Positions 8,089 to 16,824 are shown, numbered from the stretch's first letter. The stretch is DNA of 64,000 bases from Gallaecimonas mangrovi (GCF_003367375.1 NZ_CP031416.1:999501-1063500); one strand, 5' to 3'. Made by a program: numbers and translations. Notes: generated by a model not told the origin, from the sequence alone.

Positions 8089-8991
8089 TTAGTGGCAAGA
8101 ACGCCTAGCCTCCAGAATGCTGGCCAGCTTGGGGCCGGCGATAACGGTAGCGATACCCAAGGTCACTAGGCAGGCGCCCAGGATCTCGGGTAAATGTGGC
8201 TTGTCGCCGAGGATAAGAACGCTAAGGCCAAGGGTTACTACCGGGATTAGGGCCGGCAAGCTGGTGCCAGCCACGCGCCCGAGTAATTCGACCGAGCGGC
8301 CGAAAGCGTAAACGGCGATCGTTGTTACCAGCACGCCTTGAACAAGGGCTTGCGTAACCACGTCTGCTATAGGTGCTGTGGTTATTCCTTTGGGCAGCGC
8401 CAGTAAATAGATAGGCAGGTAAATAACGGCGGAGCCCACGGCAACGACAGCTGTCGCATAAAGGGCGGGCACTCGCCTTGTTCGCAAAAAGATGCCATAG
8501 CCTGTCCACATCACACCGGTGAGCATCAGGATAACGTGGCCAGCCGTAATGCCGTCGGCAAGTACAGCTGCAGCAACACCGCCAGCGACCAGGGCGATGC
8601 CCATCAAGCGGCCTTTGGTAAGCCGTTCCCTTTCTATCCAGCGCGCCATCAGCACTGATGAAATCGTCATCACCCCAGGATTTAGGGCGCCTGCTGCCGA
8701 CGCCGGTGCGGTTTGCATCGCCACCGATAACAGCAATACAAAAGGTGCGCCGAAAAGCACCACCAGTACCAATATGCCAGTCAGCCCCAGGGCCGGTGTT
8801 GCCTGGTCTTTTCGCAGCAGAATGGGAAGTAGCAAAATGCCCGCGACTGAAAATCTAAGGGCCGTTAGGTCGTAGGCTGTTAACCCGGTGGTAACGCCAA
8901 GGCGCAGCATCACCAGAGCGCCTGACCAAATAAGAATTGCCACACCGGCCCATAAAAGGCCGCGAATAATAGTCGAATTTGCATGTGTCAC
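8089..8991 (-). CDS. EamA/DMT superfamily transporter
   Basis: I place the start at GTG 8991 because AGAGGAGA lies six bases upstream and the resulting 300-residue protein has the standard length; the open frame can be extended to TTG 9045. About ten membrane segments in two EamA repeats are visible, with the second repeat beginning near ILMLTGVMWTGYGIF. DMT proteins export metabolites or amino acids by proton coupling. It is co-directional with the esterase gene downstream and divergent from a LysR gene, so export of a regulator-sensed metabolite is plausible. Confidence 0.88.
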   Translation of the reverse strand: MTHANSTIIRGLLWAGVAILIWSGALVMLRLGVTTGLTAYDLTALRFSVAGILLLPILLRKDQATPALGLTGILVLVVLFGAPFVLLLSVAMQTAPASAAGALNPGVMTISSVLMARWIERERLTKGRLMGIALVAGGVAAAVLADGITAGHVILMLTGVMWTGYGIFLRTRRVPALYATAVVAVGSAVIYLPIYLLALPKGITTAPIADVVTQALVQGVLVTTIAVYAFGRSVELLGRVAGTSLPALIPVVTLGLSVLILGDKPHLPEILGACLVTLGIATVIAGPKLASILEARRSCH

Positions 8992-9086
8992 ATCTGTCTC
9001 CTCTGGCGTCAGGGGAGCACTATAGGTGGTGACTTCAGATAACAAAAACGATATTGTCTGGCTTTATAAATGAGTAAAGTTAAATT

Positions 9087-9986
9087 ATGAAGCTGACTCC
9101 ATCGAACCGCACTTTAAATCTTGAGGCGCTGCGCAGTTTCGTGGCGATCCATGAAAGTGGCTCGTTCCAGCGTGCAGCGGCTAGGGTCAACCTTTCACCT
9201 TCGGCAGTCAGCCTGCAGATAGGCAAGCTTGAAGAGTTGCTAGGGCAAAGGCTTTTGGAACGCAATGCACGGCGGGTGGCGTTAACCGAGCATGGCGACT
9301 TGCTGTTGTATCGGGCGCGGATGTTGTTATCGCTAAACGACGAGACCTTAGCCTTGTTTCATCCGTCTGAGCTTGAGGGGCAGCTGGTTCTTGCTGCATC
9401 CCACGACCTCGGAGTTTCATTGGTGCCAGACCTTCTTCGCCGCATGGCAGAGCGCTATCCACGGCTACAGGTAGATGTGCGGCTCGACGCCTCTACCGAC
9501 ATCATCAATGGTTATATTGCCGGGCAGAGCAACGTGGTGCTGTTCAACGATGTTGGTCCCCCTGCAATTGCCGCCGAACAGATAAGCTCTGAACCCCTAG
9601 CCTGGTTAATGGCTCGGGGCGGGCGAATATTTAATAATGAAACACTGCCGCTTGCCGTTGCGAGAACCGGTTGTGCATGGCGAGAGATGGCATTAAAGGC
9701 GTTGAGCGAAGCCAAACGCCCTTATCGGATAGCTTATTCTAGCGACTCGACATTGGGCCAGGCCGCAGCAGTTGAGGCTGACCTTGCCCTAGCCGCATTG
9801 CCCCTATCTCTGGCGAGAGGTCACCTTGTTACAGCGCCGGACGAAGCGGGTCTGCCGCCGCTGCCACACACCCAAATCTACATTGCCCATCAAGAAAACG
9901 AATTGGCCAATGCGGTAGTTGCCATGGCTATCGAGGTCGCCAAGTCGATGCCGCTATGGCGTACGCGTTTGAAAGAGGTGAGTTAA
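9087..9986 (+). CDS. LysR family transcriptional regulator
   Basis: A 299-residue LysR protein with an N-terminal winged helix-turn-helix (ALRSFVAIHESGSFQRAAAR, then SAVSLQIGKLEELLGQRLLE) and an effector-binding C-terminal half. It is divergent from the DMT-esterase pair with about 95 bp between the chosen starts, the standard arrangement for a LysR activator and its target. The effector is probably the transported compound. Its composition matches the host core more than the TetR/SDR pair at the window start. Confidence 0.9.
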   Translation: MKLTPSNRTLNLEALRSFVAIHESGSFQRAAARVNLSPSAVSLQIGKLEELLGQRLLERNARRVALTEHGDLLLYRARMLLSLNDETLALFHPSELEGQLVLAASHDLGVSLVPDLLRRMAERYPRLQVDVRLDASTDIINGYIAGQSNVVLFNDVGPPAIAAEQISSEPLAWLMARGGRIFNNETLPLAVARTGCAWREMALKALSEAKRPYRIAYSSDSTLGQAAAVEADLALAALPLSLARGHLVTAPDEAGLPPLPHTQIYIAHQENELANAVVAMAIEVAKSMPLWRTRLKEVS

Positions 9987-10362
9987 TAGCGGTGGGTTCT
10001 TTTATTCGCCGGTAATACTCGGGCCATCGTCGCAGTGCTCTGGTGTTCAAAATTGCTCCCGGCAATGTTGTCGGCAAAAGTCAGCGGCATGGTTGGTTGT
10101 CAGCCTCCCTAGCGGTTCATTCCGGCTCACACGTCCTGGGCTTCACTTTGCAAGCTTCGCCCCGGCACGTACTCACCTGCACCTGGGCGGCCCCCTGCCA
10201 TGCTGTCTCGGCTGTCCATCCACGTCAGTTCGCAGACAAGCCGCTCTCGTTCGCCAGCTAAAATCAGTCCACTGGACTGATTTCTTAACGCGCTCACCCC
10301 GCCGTCTCACCCACAGGATATGAATGAAGGCAAGACGATCTGCCGCTTCGTCCCGTAGCTGG
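9987..10362. other. non-coding stretch with a perfect 23-bp palindrome
   Basis: No convincing gene is visible. The short frames here overlap each other and have Cys- and His-rich nonsense translations. The clearest structure is at 10261-10283, where 11-bp arms AAATCAGTCCA and TGGACTGATTT flank one base. The segment lies between the LysR gene and repeat copy 3 and may be a decayed mobile element. Confidence 0.5.
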
Positions 10363-10411
10363 TAAGAGCTTGATATACAACAAGATTCAAAGTGGGTGTC
10401 CTGCTGAGTTG
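10363..10411 (+). repeat. dispersed repeat, copy 3
   Basis: This copy matches 1043-1091 over 49 bp with about five differences. Its right end lies exactly where the truncated IS transposase reading frame loses similarity to that family; the frame then reads through the repeat into a stop at 10387-10389. Confidence 0.75.
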
Positions 10412-10609
10412 TGCTGTGGGTAATACCAGGTAGCGATGGCGGCCTTATCCATCCAAAATCGCAGTGAAGCCCGGTTGATCAAAGCGCTGTTGTATTCAGC
10501 CCAGTTACGGATAGGATGTTTGGCCTTGTCCATGGTTGCTCCCCTTCGATATGTCGGGGATCGGATCACAGCCAAGCGTAATGGTTCAGTGGATTTAGAA
10601 AACAACGCC
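10411..10609 (-). mobile_element. IS5 family (IS903 group) remnant: left end and transposase N-terminus
   Basis: The minus-strand frame from ATG 10532 gives about 39 residues (MDKAKHPIRNWAEYNSAL, then FWMDKAAIATWYYP) that closely resemble the N-terminus of IS903-type transposases. Upstream, at 10583-10609, the minus strand reads GGCGTTGTTTTCTAAATCC, resembling the terminal inverted repeat of that group (GGCTTTGTTGAATAAATC). The rest of the element, including the DDE catalytic core, is missing: the transposase is cut where repeat copy 3 begins. The element is dead and marks the right edge of the modular accessory region. Confidence 0.8.
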
Positions 10610-10647
10610 GCGTAGGACGGAATAACCAAGAGCGCAGTTATTTTTCA

Positions 10648-11556
10648 TTAATGTTTTTTCAAATTCTCAAGTGCGTTTTTCAATTCGTCTGCTCTGCCTT
10701 TTTTTGGCCATCCATAAATTATATCTACAACATTCCCATTTTTGTAAAAGTAAAATGTAGGCGTGTCCCAGTTTTTTATTTCTGGCCATTCAGATTCTTT
10801 ATAGGCTATACCAACATTTGTCCATGGATGTAATTTCTTGAATATTTTCATGGGATTTTTATCAAGTGTAGAATTGGATGGGATAATAAAAGTTGCTTTA
10901 TTTTTAAAAGTATCTAGAGTTTCTTTTTTACCTTCTATCCAATCCAGAAAGTTATTTGAAAAGTGACAAAATGGCGAGGAAATAACAATGATTTTACTGT
11001 CATTTTTTGTGGTGATATTCTCAACCTCAAAAATCCCATTCTTAAGCTTTAGCAAACCTCTATCATCATAGTGATGGTAAATATAGTTGCTCTTAATTTT
11101 TACGTTAAAATCACTATCAATTTTTGATGCTTTTTCAAGATTTCTCGATACAATATATTTATTGTATACATCTTGAGCAATATTTGTTATGTATTCCTTT
11201 CTTCTTGCTTTCTCGTACAGTATTTTACTCAGTAGATCTACATGGGCTTCTTCTTTAGTGTAGAAAGCAATTTCGTCAATATAGCTATACAGTCTATGCA
11301 AATCCTTTGAATTCAATTTATCAAATGAACTTGAAATAAAATTACTGAGACAATCATTGAAGACTCGGGTATAAATTTCTTTGCCTTTATCTAAAATAAC
11401 TTCACTATTTGACGAAAAATATTCATCTCGAATAGTAGCAGCCTGATCCAGGCTTTTTGAAATATCCGACAAACTCGAACCAGAACTACAAAAAAAACTA
11501 GCCTGAGAAGATAATGGTACGACGAGAATAAAAAAAGCTAAAAATAGCCTATTCAT
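10648..11556 (-). CDS. secreted thioredoxin-like protein with a CHFS motif, AT-rich
   Basis: The 302-residue product starts with a clear signal peptide (FLAFFILVVPLSSQASF). Residues 30-190 are helical and charged with no recognised domain. The C-terminal 120 residues look like a thioredoxin fold: a strand, then SPFCHFSNNF near residue 195 (CxxS where CxxC is usual), and a cis-proline-type segment WDTPTFYFYKNGNVV near residue 265. The missing resolving cysteine suggests a monothiol or isomerase-like activity, or a purely structural role. GGAGG lies five bases before the ATG. The gene is far more AT-rich than its surroundings and sits beside an IS remnant, which points to recent transfer. Confidence 0.75.
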   Translation of the reverse strand: MNRLFLAFFILVVPLSSQASFFCSSGSSLSDISKSLDQAATIRDEYFSSNSEVILDKGKEIYTRVFNDCLSNFISSSFDKLNSKDLHRLYSYIDEIAFYTKEEAHVDLLSKILYEKARRKEYITNIAQDVYNKYIVSRNLEKASKIDSDFNVKIKSNYIYHHYDDRGLLKLKNGIFEVENITTKNDSKIIVISSPFCHFSNNFLDWIEGKKETLDTFKNKATFIIPSNSTLDKNPMKIFKKLHPWTNVGIAYKESEWPEIKNWDTPTFYFYKNGNVVDIIYGWPKKGRADELKNALENLKKH

Positions 11557-11568
11557 ATTTCCTCCATG

Positions 11569-11588
11569 AAAATAGGGGCCCCTATTTT
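11569..11588. terminator. perfect 20-bp palindrome, candidate terminator or attenuator
   Basis: AAAATAGGGG (11569-11578) is followed at once by CCCCTATTTT (11579-11588). It lies between two co-directional AT-rich genes, 12 bp before the start of the downstream one, with the ribosome binding site of that gene right after the stem. It could end transcription of the upstream gene or limit expression of the downstream one. Confidence 0.5.
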
Positions 11589-11652
11589 ATTCTCAACAAC
11601 TTGACGTACAAATGTAATTATTGGCTACATGGCAGCTTCCAGGACTTGAACA

Positions 11653-12120
11653 TTAAAAATCAATATGCTCTGGAAGCATATTGATTATAGGATTATCATC
11701 ATTAGAAATAAGCAATGCGTCGGTTGTTGTCTCAACTCTTGCATTTTTAAATACATACATTAGTGATTGAGATCCAAAAAGAGATAATATCTTGTATATC
11801 TGAGTTGGAGTAAGTTCCGCCTCAAGTACACCGTAATTCATGCCTCCAATCCCATTTTCTCTAAACACAATACTGTCCGTAAACTCTTGCTTAGCACTCT
11901 CTGATAAAGCATCTAGAGGAGACTTTCTCTCTAAAATTGTTTCTAGATCGGCTCGACTTTTTACCGGTGCAAGTTCCCAATCAACACGTCGTTGAATTTG
12001 TTCCTTCTTAATTATCTGGCTCTGAAGGGTTTTTATTGAGGATTTTTCGGTTTCTTCCGCATTTACGAGCTGGGGAGATACAACTACCAGAGTGGTTAAT
12101 AAAAAAGTTTTTAAATTCAT
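11653..12120 (-). CDS. secreted or periplasmic protein of unknown function, AT-rich
   Basis: I place the start at ATG 12120, giving MNLKTFLLTTLVVVSPQLVNA as a typical signal peptide with cleavage after VNA; an ATG at 12132 is also in frame. The mature part of about 135 residues is charged at first (possible coiled coil around SIKTLQSQIIKKEQIQRR) and ends without cysteines, so it does not resemble a thioredoxin. I do not recognise the family. It is upstream of the thioredoxin-like gene on the same strand and shares its low GC content, so the two were probably acquired together and may work together in the periplasm. Confidence 0.65.
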   Translation of the reverse strand: MNLKTFLLTTLVVVSPQLVNAEETEKSSIKTLQSQIIKKEQIQRRVDWELAPVKSRADLETILERKSPLDALSESAKQEFTDSIVFRENGIGGMNYGVLEAELTPTQIYKILSLFGSQSLMYVFKNARVETTTDALLISNDDNPIINMLPEHIDF

Positions 12121-12352
12121 ACCAATATCCATATCGGTAATTCCAGTTAGGGGTGTATTTTTAAATACATTTTATTGTTATCATTATGTTTTATTTATGT
12201 CAACATTTGGTTTTTATGGTAAGAGTCTAAATAACTGATCCTGATTGTGCTCCACCTTACGTATGCCGTGGCCACTGCCAGGGAACGTTATCCATGAAAT
12301 AACGAACCCTGCCCAGTAATCGAAACTCAACTGGCCACCCACTTGAGTTCTT

Positions 12353-13345
12353 TTAGCCGTGGCCAATGTTGGCGGTGAGTCGCTGCCAGTTGCCATGGGC
12401 AATAAGGGCCTTGTCGGCAGCGCTGATGGGGGCGGTCTCTAAAAACCGCCTTGCCTCGCCGTTGCTTCCAAAGCGGTAGGGGTAGTCGCTTGAAAACAGT
12501 ATGCGCTCTGTGCCCAATACCTCGATTGCCCATTTTAGGTAACGCTCGCTCCACATGCCGCTTGGCGTCACCGACAGGTTGCGCCGAAAGTATTCGTTAA
12601 TCGGCCGCTGTAGCCGGGTAAAGCGGCTGAGCGAATCAATACGTTCTAGGTAAAACAGCACCACTTCGCCCCAATGGCCGGTCACAATTTGCAGTTCTGG
12701 AAAGCGGTCAAAGACGCCCGCCAATACCATGCGCACTATCTGCACACCGGTTTCGTAATGCCAGCCCAGGCCAAAGGAGGCAAAGGCGGCGTTTAAGGTG
12801 TCGTCAAAGCCGCTGTAAAGGGCCTCGCGTACCGCAGGCACTGGCGCTTGTGGGTGAATATAAAGCGGTGCGCCCAGCGCTTGGGCAGCTTCAAAAATCG
12901 GCCAGTTGTCTGGGTGGTCAAGGTTGCGGCCACGGGTATGGCCAAACAGCATGGCGCCGTGCAGGCCAAGCTCGCGAATGCTGCGGTGCAGTTCGGCTGC
13001 TGCGGCTTGCGGGTCGGGAGTGGCCAAGGTGGCCAGCCCCTGAAAGTGTTGTGGCCAGCGTTTAACTGCTTCGGCGATCAGGTTGTTAGATGAACCTTGC
13101 AGCGCCAAGGCCTGTTCGCGCTCAAGGCTATGTAGCGCTGGCGCGGTGAGTGACAAAACCTGCATGTTGATGCCGGTTGCGGCCATGTCGGCAATACGGC
13201 GCTCACCGAGATCCAATAAGCGCTCACCAATTTCGCCATGTTGGTGATAGGCGAGGCCTGGGTCGTGCCAGGGCGCTTTAATGGCGTGCCAAGCGCTAAG
13301 TACTTCTTGGGTAACAAAATGTTCTTCAAGTGCGATGATGTTCAT
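12353..13345 (-). CDS. amidohydrolase family protein (ACMSD/resorcylate decarboxylase-like)
   Basis: The start is ATG 13345, preceded by AGGAG; the open frame extends further but without support. The 330-residue TIM-barrel protein has the layout of the amidohydrolase-2 family that includes aminocarboxymuconate-semialdehyde decarboxylase and gamma-resorcylate decarboxylase. The expected metal and catalytic residues are visible: Glu7/His9 in EEHF, His164 in YIHPQAP, His224 in TGHWGE and Asp287 in SSDYPY. It may decarboxylate or hydrolyse an aromatic or dicarboxylic intermediate. No pathway partner adjoins it, so the substrate is open. Confidence 0.88.
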   Translation of the reverse strand: MNIIALEEHFVTQEVLSAWHAIKAPWHDPGLAYHQHGEIGERLLDLGERRIADMAATGINMQVLSLTAPALHSLEREQALALQGSSNNLIAEAVKRWPQHFQGLATLATPDPQAAAAELHRSIRELGLHGAMLFGHTRGRNLDHPDNWPIFEAAQALGAPLYIHPQAPVPAVREALYSGFDDTLNAAFASFGLGWHYETGVQIVRMVLAGVFDRFPELQIVTGHWGEVVLFYLERIDSLSRFTRLQRPINEYFRRNLSVTPSGMWSERYLKWAIEVLGTERILFSSDYPYRFGSNGEARRFLETAPISAADKALIAHGNWQRLTANIGHG

Positions 13346-13650
13346 TGGCTCTCCTGGGGGGGGACTGACGGCGCAAGCAAGGGGTAACGCCTGGCCTGCT
13401 GTTGGTACTTGGCCAAGAACAATCATGCTAATGGGCGGAGTGATGATGCAGAAGGCGCGTGAGCTGCATTGATATATTGCATGGCGCGCGTCTTCTGTAT
13501 GTAACACAGCTATTTAAAAATGCCGCAAATAAGCGCTGCCGGTCGGGAGTAAACTGCTCTGGCGCTGCATCTGCCAGCCATGGTGCGCCCAGCGGCAAGC
13601 AAGGTTTAGCCCGCCCTGGGGCCGCTTTATTCTTCACTGAGGCGTTTAAA

Positions 13651-14670
13651 ATGCGATATCCCTTGTCCGTGTTCTTATGCCAAAAAATCGCTTTGGCGTG
13701 GTTTGCATTCGTTGTTTCCTCTCTGGCGTTACCTGCCCGTGCCGACGATATTGACCAAAACGCGCAGCCGTTATTGCTGCAACATGAGGTTGCGGTGTCA
13801 CTGGTTGATGCCGTCTCACAGCAACCGGCCAATAAAATGACCGGCCAGGCTGACAGCAACTTGGTAGTAGTGGCGGCCAATGCTGGCGCGCGTAAAGGCC
13901 GGCTGTTTCTGTTTATCGATGGCACCGGCACCTCACCGGCGATGACCAAAGACATTGCGCTCTTTGGCGCTAAGCGCGGCTATAACGTTATTTCCATCGC
14001 CTATCCCAATAACATCGCCATTGCCCAGCTTTGTGACGGTGTGGCCGATAAGGATTGCAGCGGCAAGGTGCGCGAGGAAATGCTGACCGGCGTGGACCAC
14101 TCGCCCGTGGTAGCGGTTGCTAAAGCCGACGCCATTGAGCCGCGGTTATTAAAAACCCTTATTTACCTGCGCCGCCATTACCCAACAGAAGGCTGGGGCA
14201 AGTTCTTGCAGCAGGGCCGCATTAATTGGGGGCAGGTAAGCGTAGCAGGGCACTCGCAAGGGGCGGGGTTTGCGGCGATGATAGCCAAGCGCCACGAGGT
14301 ACTGCGGCTGTTGATGATTTCCGGCGTTGCCGACGTTACCCAAGACGGTGCAACGGCACCTTGGCTTTATCGGCCCGGGGCAACGCCTGCCGCTCGCGAG
14401 TATGGGCTGAGTAACTTTTTTGACCCGGTGGTCAGGTTGCGGGTCGCGAGAGCCAGTTGGAATGCCATGGGCCTGGGCGCCTTTGGCTCGCTGCGCTCGG
14501 TTGACCGGCTTTCGCCGCCCTATTTAGGCTCCCACGAACTGCTGAGCAGCCAGCGCACCGGCTTTGGAATGAAAATTCACCTCAGTATGGTGTTTGATAA
14601 ATTCCTGCCGCGCACCGCCAGCGGCGCGCCTTACTTTGAGCCGGTTTGGGCCTTTACGGTATTGCCTTAA
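13651..14670 (+). CDS. secreted alpha/beta hydrolase-like protein
   Basis: I use ATG 13651, preceded by TGAGG, because it begins a good signal peptide (about residues 1-31, hydrophobic ALAWFAFVVSSLALPARA). The mature protein has alpha/beta hydrolase features: an oxyanion-type strand GRLFLFIDGTGTS and a nucleophile elbow GHSQGAGFAAM. The likely acid and His are less clear; KIHLSMVFDKF near the C-terminus may contain the His. It resembles a group of periplasmic hydrolase-like proteins with no known substrate. It is divergent from the amidohydrolase gene and followed closely by a DMT transporter gene. Confidence 0.72.
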   Translation: MRYPLSVFLCQKIALAWFAFVVSSLALPARADDIDQNAQPLLLQHEVAVSLVDAVSQQPANKMTGQADSNLVVVAANAGARKGRLFLFIDGTGTSPAMTKDIALFGAKRGYNVISIAYPNNIAIAQLCDGVADKDCSGKVREEMLTGVDHSPVVAVAKADAIEPRLLKTLIYLRRHYPTEGWGKFLQQGRINWGQVSVAGHSQGAGFAAMIAKRHEVLRLLMISGVADVTQDGATAPWLYRPGATPAAREYGLSNFFDPVVRLRVARASWNAMGLGAFGSLRSVDRLSPPYLGSHELLSSQRTGFGMKIHLSMVFDKFLPRTASGAPYFEPVWAFTVLP

Positions 14671-14806
14671 CCGCGATAAAGGGGCCGGACAACTGGTCAG
14701 CCTTTTGGCAAGGCGATGACAGTGGCACACTGCATTATTGCCGTTAGCCAATAGCGCCTGGCGCTGCTGCTTAGCCGCCACCCCTTTACTCACTTTGAGG
14801 CCACCG

Positions 14807-15694
14807 ATGTCTTTTACCCGTGCTTTGCGCCTTCCTGCTCACCTGTCGGCGGAGGCCCGTGGCGCCTTTTACATGCTGCTGTCCATGGCCGGTTTTGCCA
14901 TTGAAGACCTGTCGGTAAAAGAAGCGGCAAAAGACATTCCTGTCGGCCAGGTTGCTATGACCTATGGCCTGGTTGGCATTCTCTGTTTTGGCCTTTTTGC
15001 CCGCAGCCAAGGCCAGCGGGTTTTGCACCCGGCGGTGTTTTCAAAGGTTATGCTGCTGCGGTCTTGTTGTGAGATAAGTGGCCGGCTGTTTTATGCCCTG
15101 GCGCTGGCGCTAACGCCGCTTTCCAACGCCTCTGCCATTTTGCAGGCAACCCCCGCTATTGTGGCGCTTGGTGCCATTTGGTTCTTTTGTGAAAAGGTCA
15201 CGCTGCGCAAATGGCTGTCCATTCTGGCGGGCTTTTTGGGCGTGCTGCTGATTTTGCGGCCTGGCCTTGAGGGCTTTCGCGCCAGTGCCATTTTCGCGGT
15301 GCTGGGCACCATCGGCTTTGCTGGCCGTGATCTCGCCACCCGCGCCGCACCGGTGTCAATGTCGTCAGCGCAGCTTGGCGTATTAGGTTTTTCCATGCTG
15401 ACGCTGGCGGGGGTAGTGCTGCTGGCGGTCTCTGGCGGCGCCGCGGTTCCGGCGCCCACAACCTGGGGCTTTTTAACTGGCGCCCTGGTGTTTGGCCTGT
15501 TTGGCTATTGCTGCTTAACCCTTGCAATGCGCACCGGCCGCATCGCCTCTGTATCCCCCTTTCGTTATTCACGGCTTTTGTTTGCGCTTATCCTCGGGGT
15601 TTTTATTCTCGGCGAGCGGCCCGATACCCTTTCTTTAGTTGGCAGCGCCATCATTGTCGCCAGTGGCGTGTTGGTGCTGCGTGATAAAAGCTAA
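14807..15694 (+). CDS. EamA/DMT superfamily transporter
   Basis: With the start at ATG 14807 (TTGAGG upstream) the protein has 295 residues, the standard DMT length. About ten membrane segments form two EamA halves; the first ends near VLLILRPGLEGF and the second begins at SAIFAVLGTIGFAGRDLATR. The C-terminal signature SPFRYSRLLFALILGVFILGE is typical of the RhaT/EamA exporters. It lies 136 bp after the secreted hydrolase gene on the same strand and could export a related compound, but no regulator adjoins it. Confidence 0.88.
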   Translation: MSFTRALRLPAHLSAEARGAFYMLLSMAGFAIEDLSVKEAAKDIPVGQVAMTYGLVGILCFGLFARSQGQRVLHPAVFSKVMLLRSCCEISGRLFYALALALTPLSNASAILQATPAIVALGAIWFFCEKVTLRKWLSILAGFLGVLLILRPGLEGFRASAIFAVLGTIGFAGRDLATRAAPVSMSSAQLGVLGFSMLTLAGVVLLAVSGGAAVPAPTTWGFLTGALVFGLFGYCCLTLAMRTGRIASVSPFRYSRLLFALILGVFILGERPDTLSLVGSAIIVASGVLVLRDKS

Positions 15695-16059
15695 CCGATA
15701 AGCAAGCGGTACTGGCTTGTGCAAGGATAACTGCGCTGATAATAGTGGTGGCTCAGTACATTGGCCTTTATGCATGTTAAGCGCTGAAATCACCTTGGCT
15801 ATTCCCTCAAATCTACTCATTTTTATTGTTGCAGTCATTGTAAAAGTTGGCAGCTATTTCCATGCTATGTTGCTAAAAATGGCTGCTATCGGCTGCTTAA
15901 AGCGGTTCATTCTGGCAAGGTCGGCAGCAGCAAAAACCGGTAACGGTGGAGCCTTGTGCGTTACCACTGGGGCGGTTTTCGTTAGAACTCGCCCGCTATT
16001 TTAAGGGCGAGCCTAGTCGGGAATAGGGGCCTGTTAAGGTTCCTTAACTGGAGAAGAGC
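15695..16059. other. intergenic region with a stem-loop before the SDR gene
   Basis: No gene is supported. A stem CTCGCCC (15988-15994) and GGGCGAG (16005-16011) with a 10-base loop lies about 50 bp before the SDR start and could be a terminator for read-through or a leader structure. The rest shows nothing I recognise. Confidence 0.45.
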
Positions 16060-16824
16060 ATGGATTTTCAGGACAAAGTGGTGCTTATTACCGGCGCTGC
16101 GGGTGGTATTGGCCTGGCCGCCGCACGCAAGTTTGCCGCTCAGGGCGCCAAGCTGGCGCTGGTTGATTTAAACCAGGAAACCTTGGCCCAAGCCGCCGCC
16201 AGCCTTGATGGCGCCTTGTTGTTGGCCGCTAACGTAGCCAAAGAAGATGACGTTAAATACTACGTTGCGAAAACGGTAGCGGCTTTTGGCCGTATTGATG
16301 TGTTTGTAAACAACGCCGGTATTAATGGCGACTTTAAAAATATTGAAGACCAAACCATTGAGAACTACCGCAAGGTGTTGGATATCAACGTGATTGGTGT
16401 GGCAATGGGCCTCAAGTACGTGGTTGCGCAAATGAAGGCGCAAGGCGGTGGTGCCATTGTGAATACCGCCTCAAACGGCGGTTTGCTCGGCGCCCCTGGC
16501 ATGAGCGCTTATGTGGCGTCAAAACACGCGGTAATTGGCATTAATAAGTCGGTGGCGTTAGAAGTGGCCGCCAATGGTATTCGCGTTAACGCGGTTTGCC
16601 CCTCTGGTGTTGATACCCAGATGATGCGCTCCATTGAAACCAACGCCATGGCTGGCCATGAAGAAGAAGCCCGCAAGCGCTTTGAGGCGGCGGTGCCATT
16701 GGGCCGTTATGCCGAAGCTGATGAAATTGCTGAGTTAATGCTGTTCTTGGCCAGCGAGAAAGCATCATTTATTACCGGTGCTTACTACCGTATTGACGGT
16801 GGCGGCGGCGCGGTGTCGGTTTAA
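16060..16824 (+). CDS. SDR family NAD-dependent oxidoreductase
   Basis: A complete classical SDR of 254 residues with TGAAGGIG at 11-18, NNAG at 84-87, and catalytic Ser138, Tyr151 and Lys155 (YVASK). Asp36 after the second strand favours NAD(H). The C-terminal motif FITGAYYRIDGGGGAVSV is typical of the group annotated as glucose/3-oxoacyl/cyclopentanol dehydrogenases. CTGGAGAAG precedes the ATG. It stands alone, ends at a bidirectional terminator, and has no adjacent regulator, so its substrate cannot be inferred. Confidence 0.9.
   Translation: MDFQDKVVLITGAAGGIGLAAARKFAAQGAKLALVDLNQETLAQAAASLDGALLLAANVAKEDDVKYYVAKTVAAFGRIDVFVNNAGINGDFKNIEDQTIENYRKVLDINVIGVAMGLKYVVAQMKAQGGGAIVNTASNGGLLGAPGMSAYVASKHAVIGINKSVALEVAANGIRVNAVCPSGVDTQMMRSIETNAMAGHEEEARKRFEAAVPLGRYAEADEIAELMLFLASEKASFITGAYYRIDGGGGAVSV

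Noticed and set aside
10043-10323. Two overlapping small open frames
   Set aside because: They overlap in different frames, have no ribosome binding sites, and span the perfect palindrome; composition is not protein-like.
12214-12402. 62-residue minus-strand frame downstream of the amidohydrolase gene
   Set aside because: It overlaps the end of the amidohydrolase gene in another frame, has no ribosome binding site and no recognisable homology.
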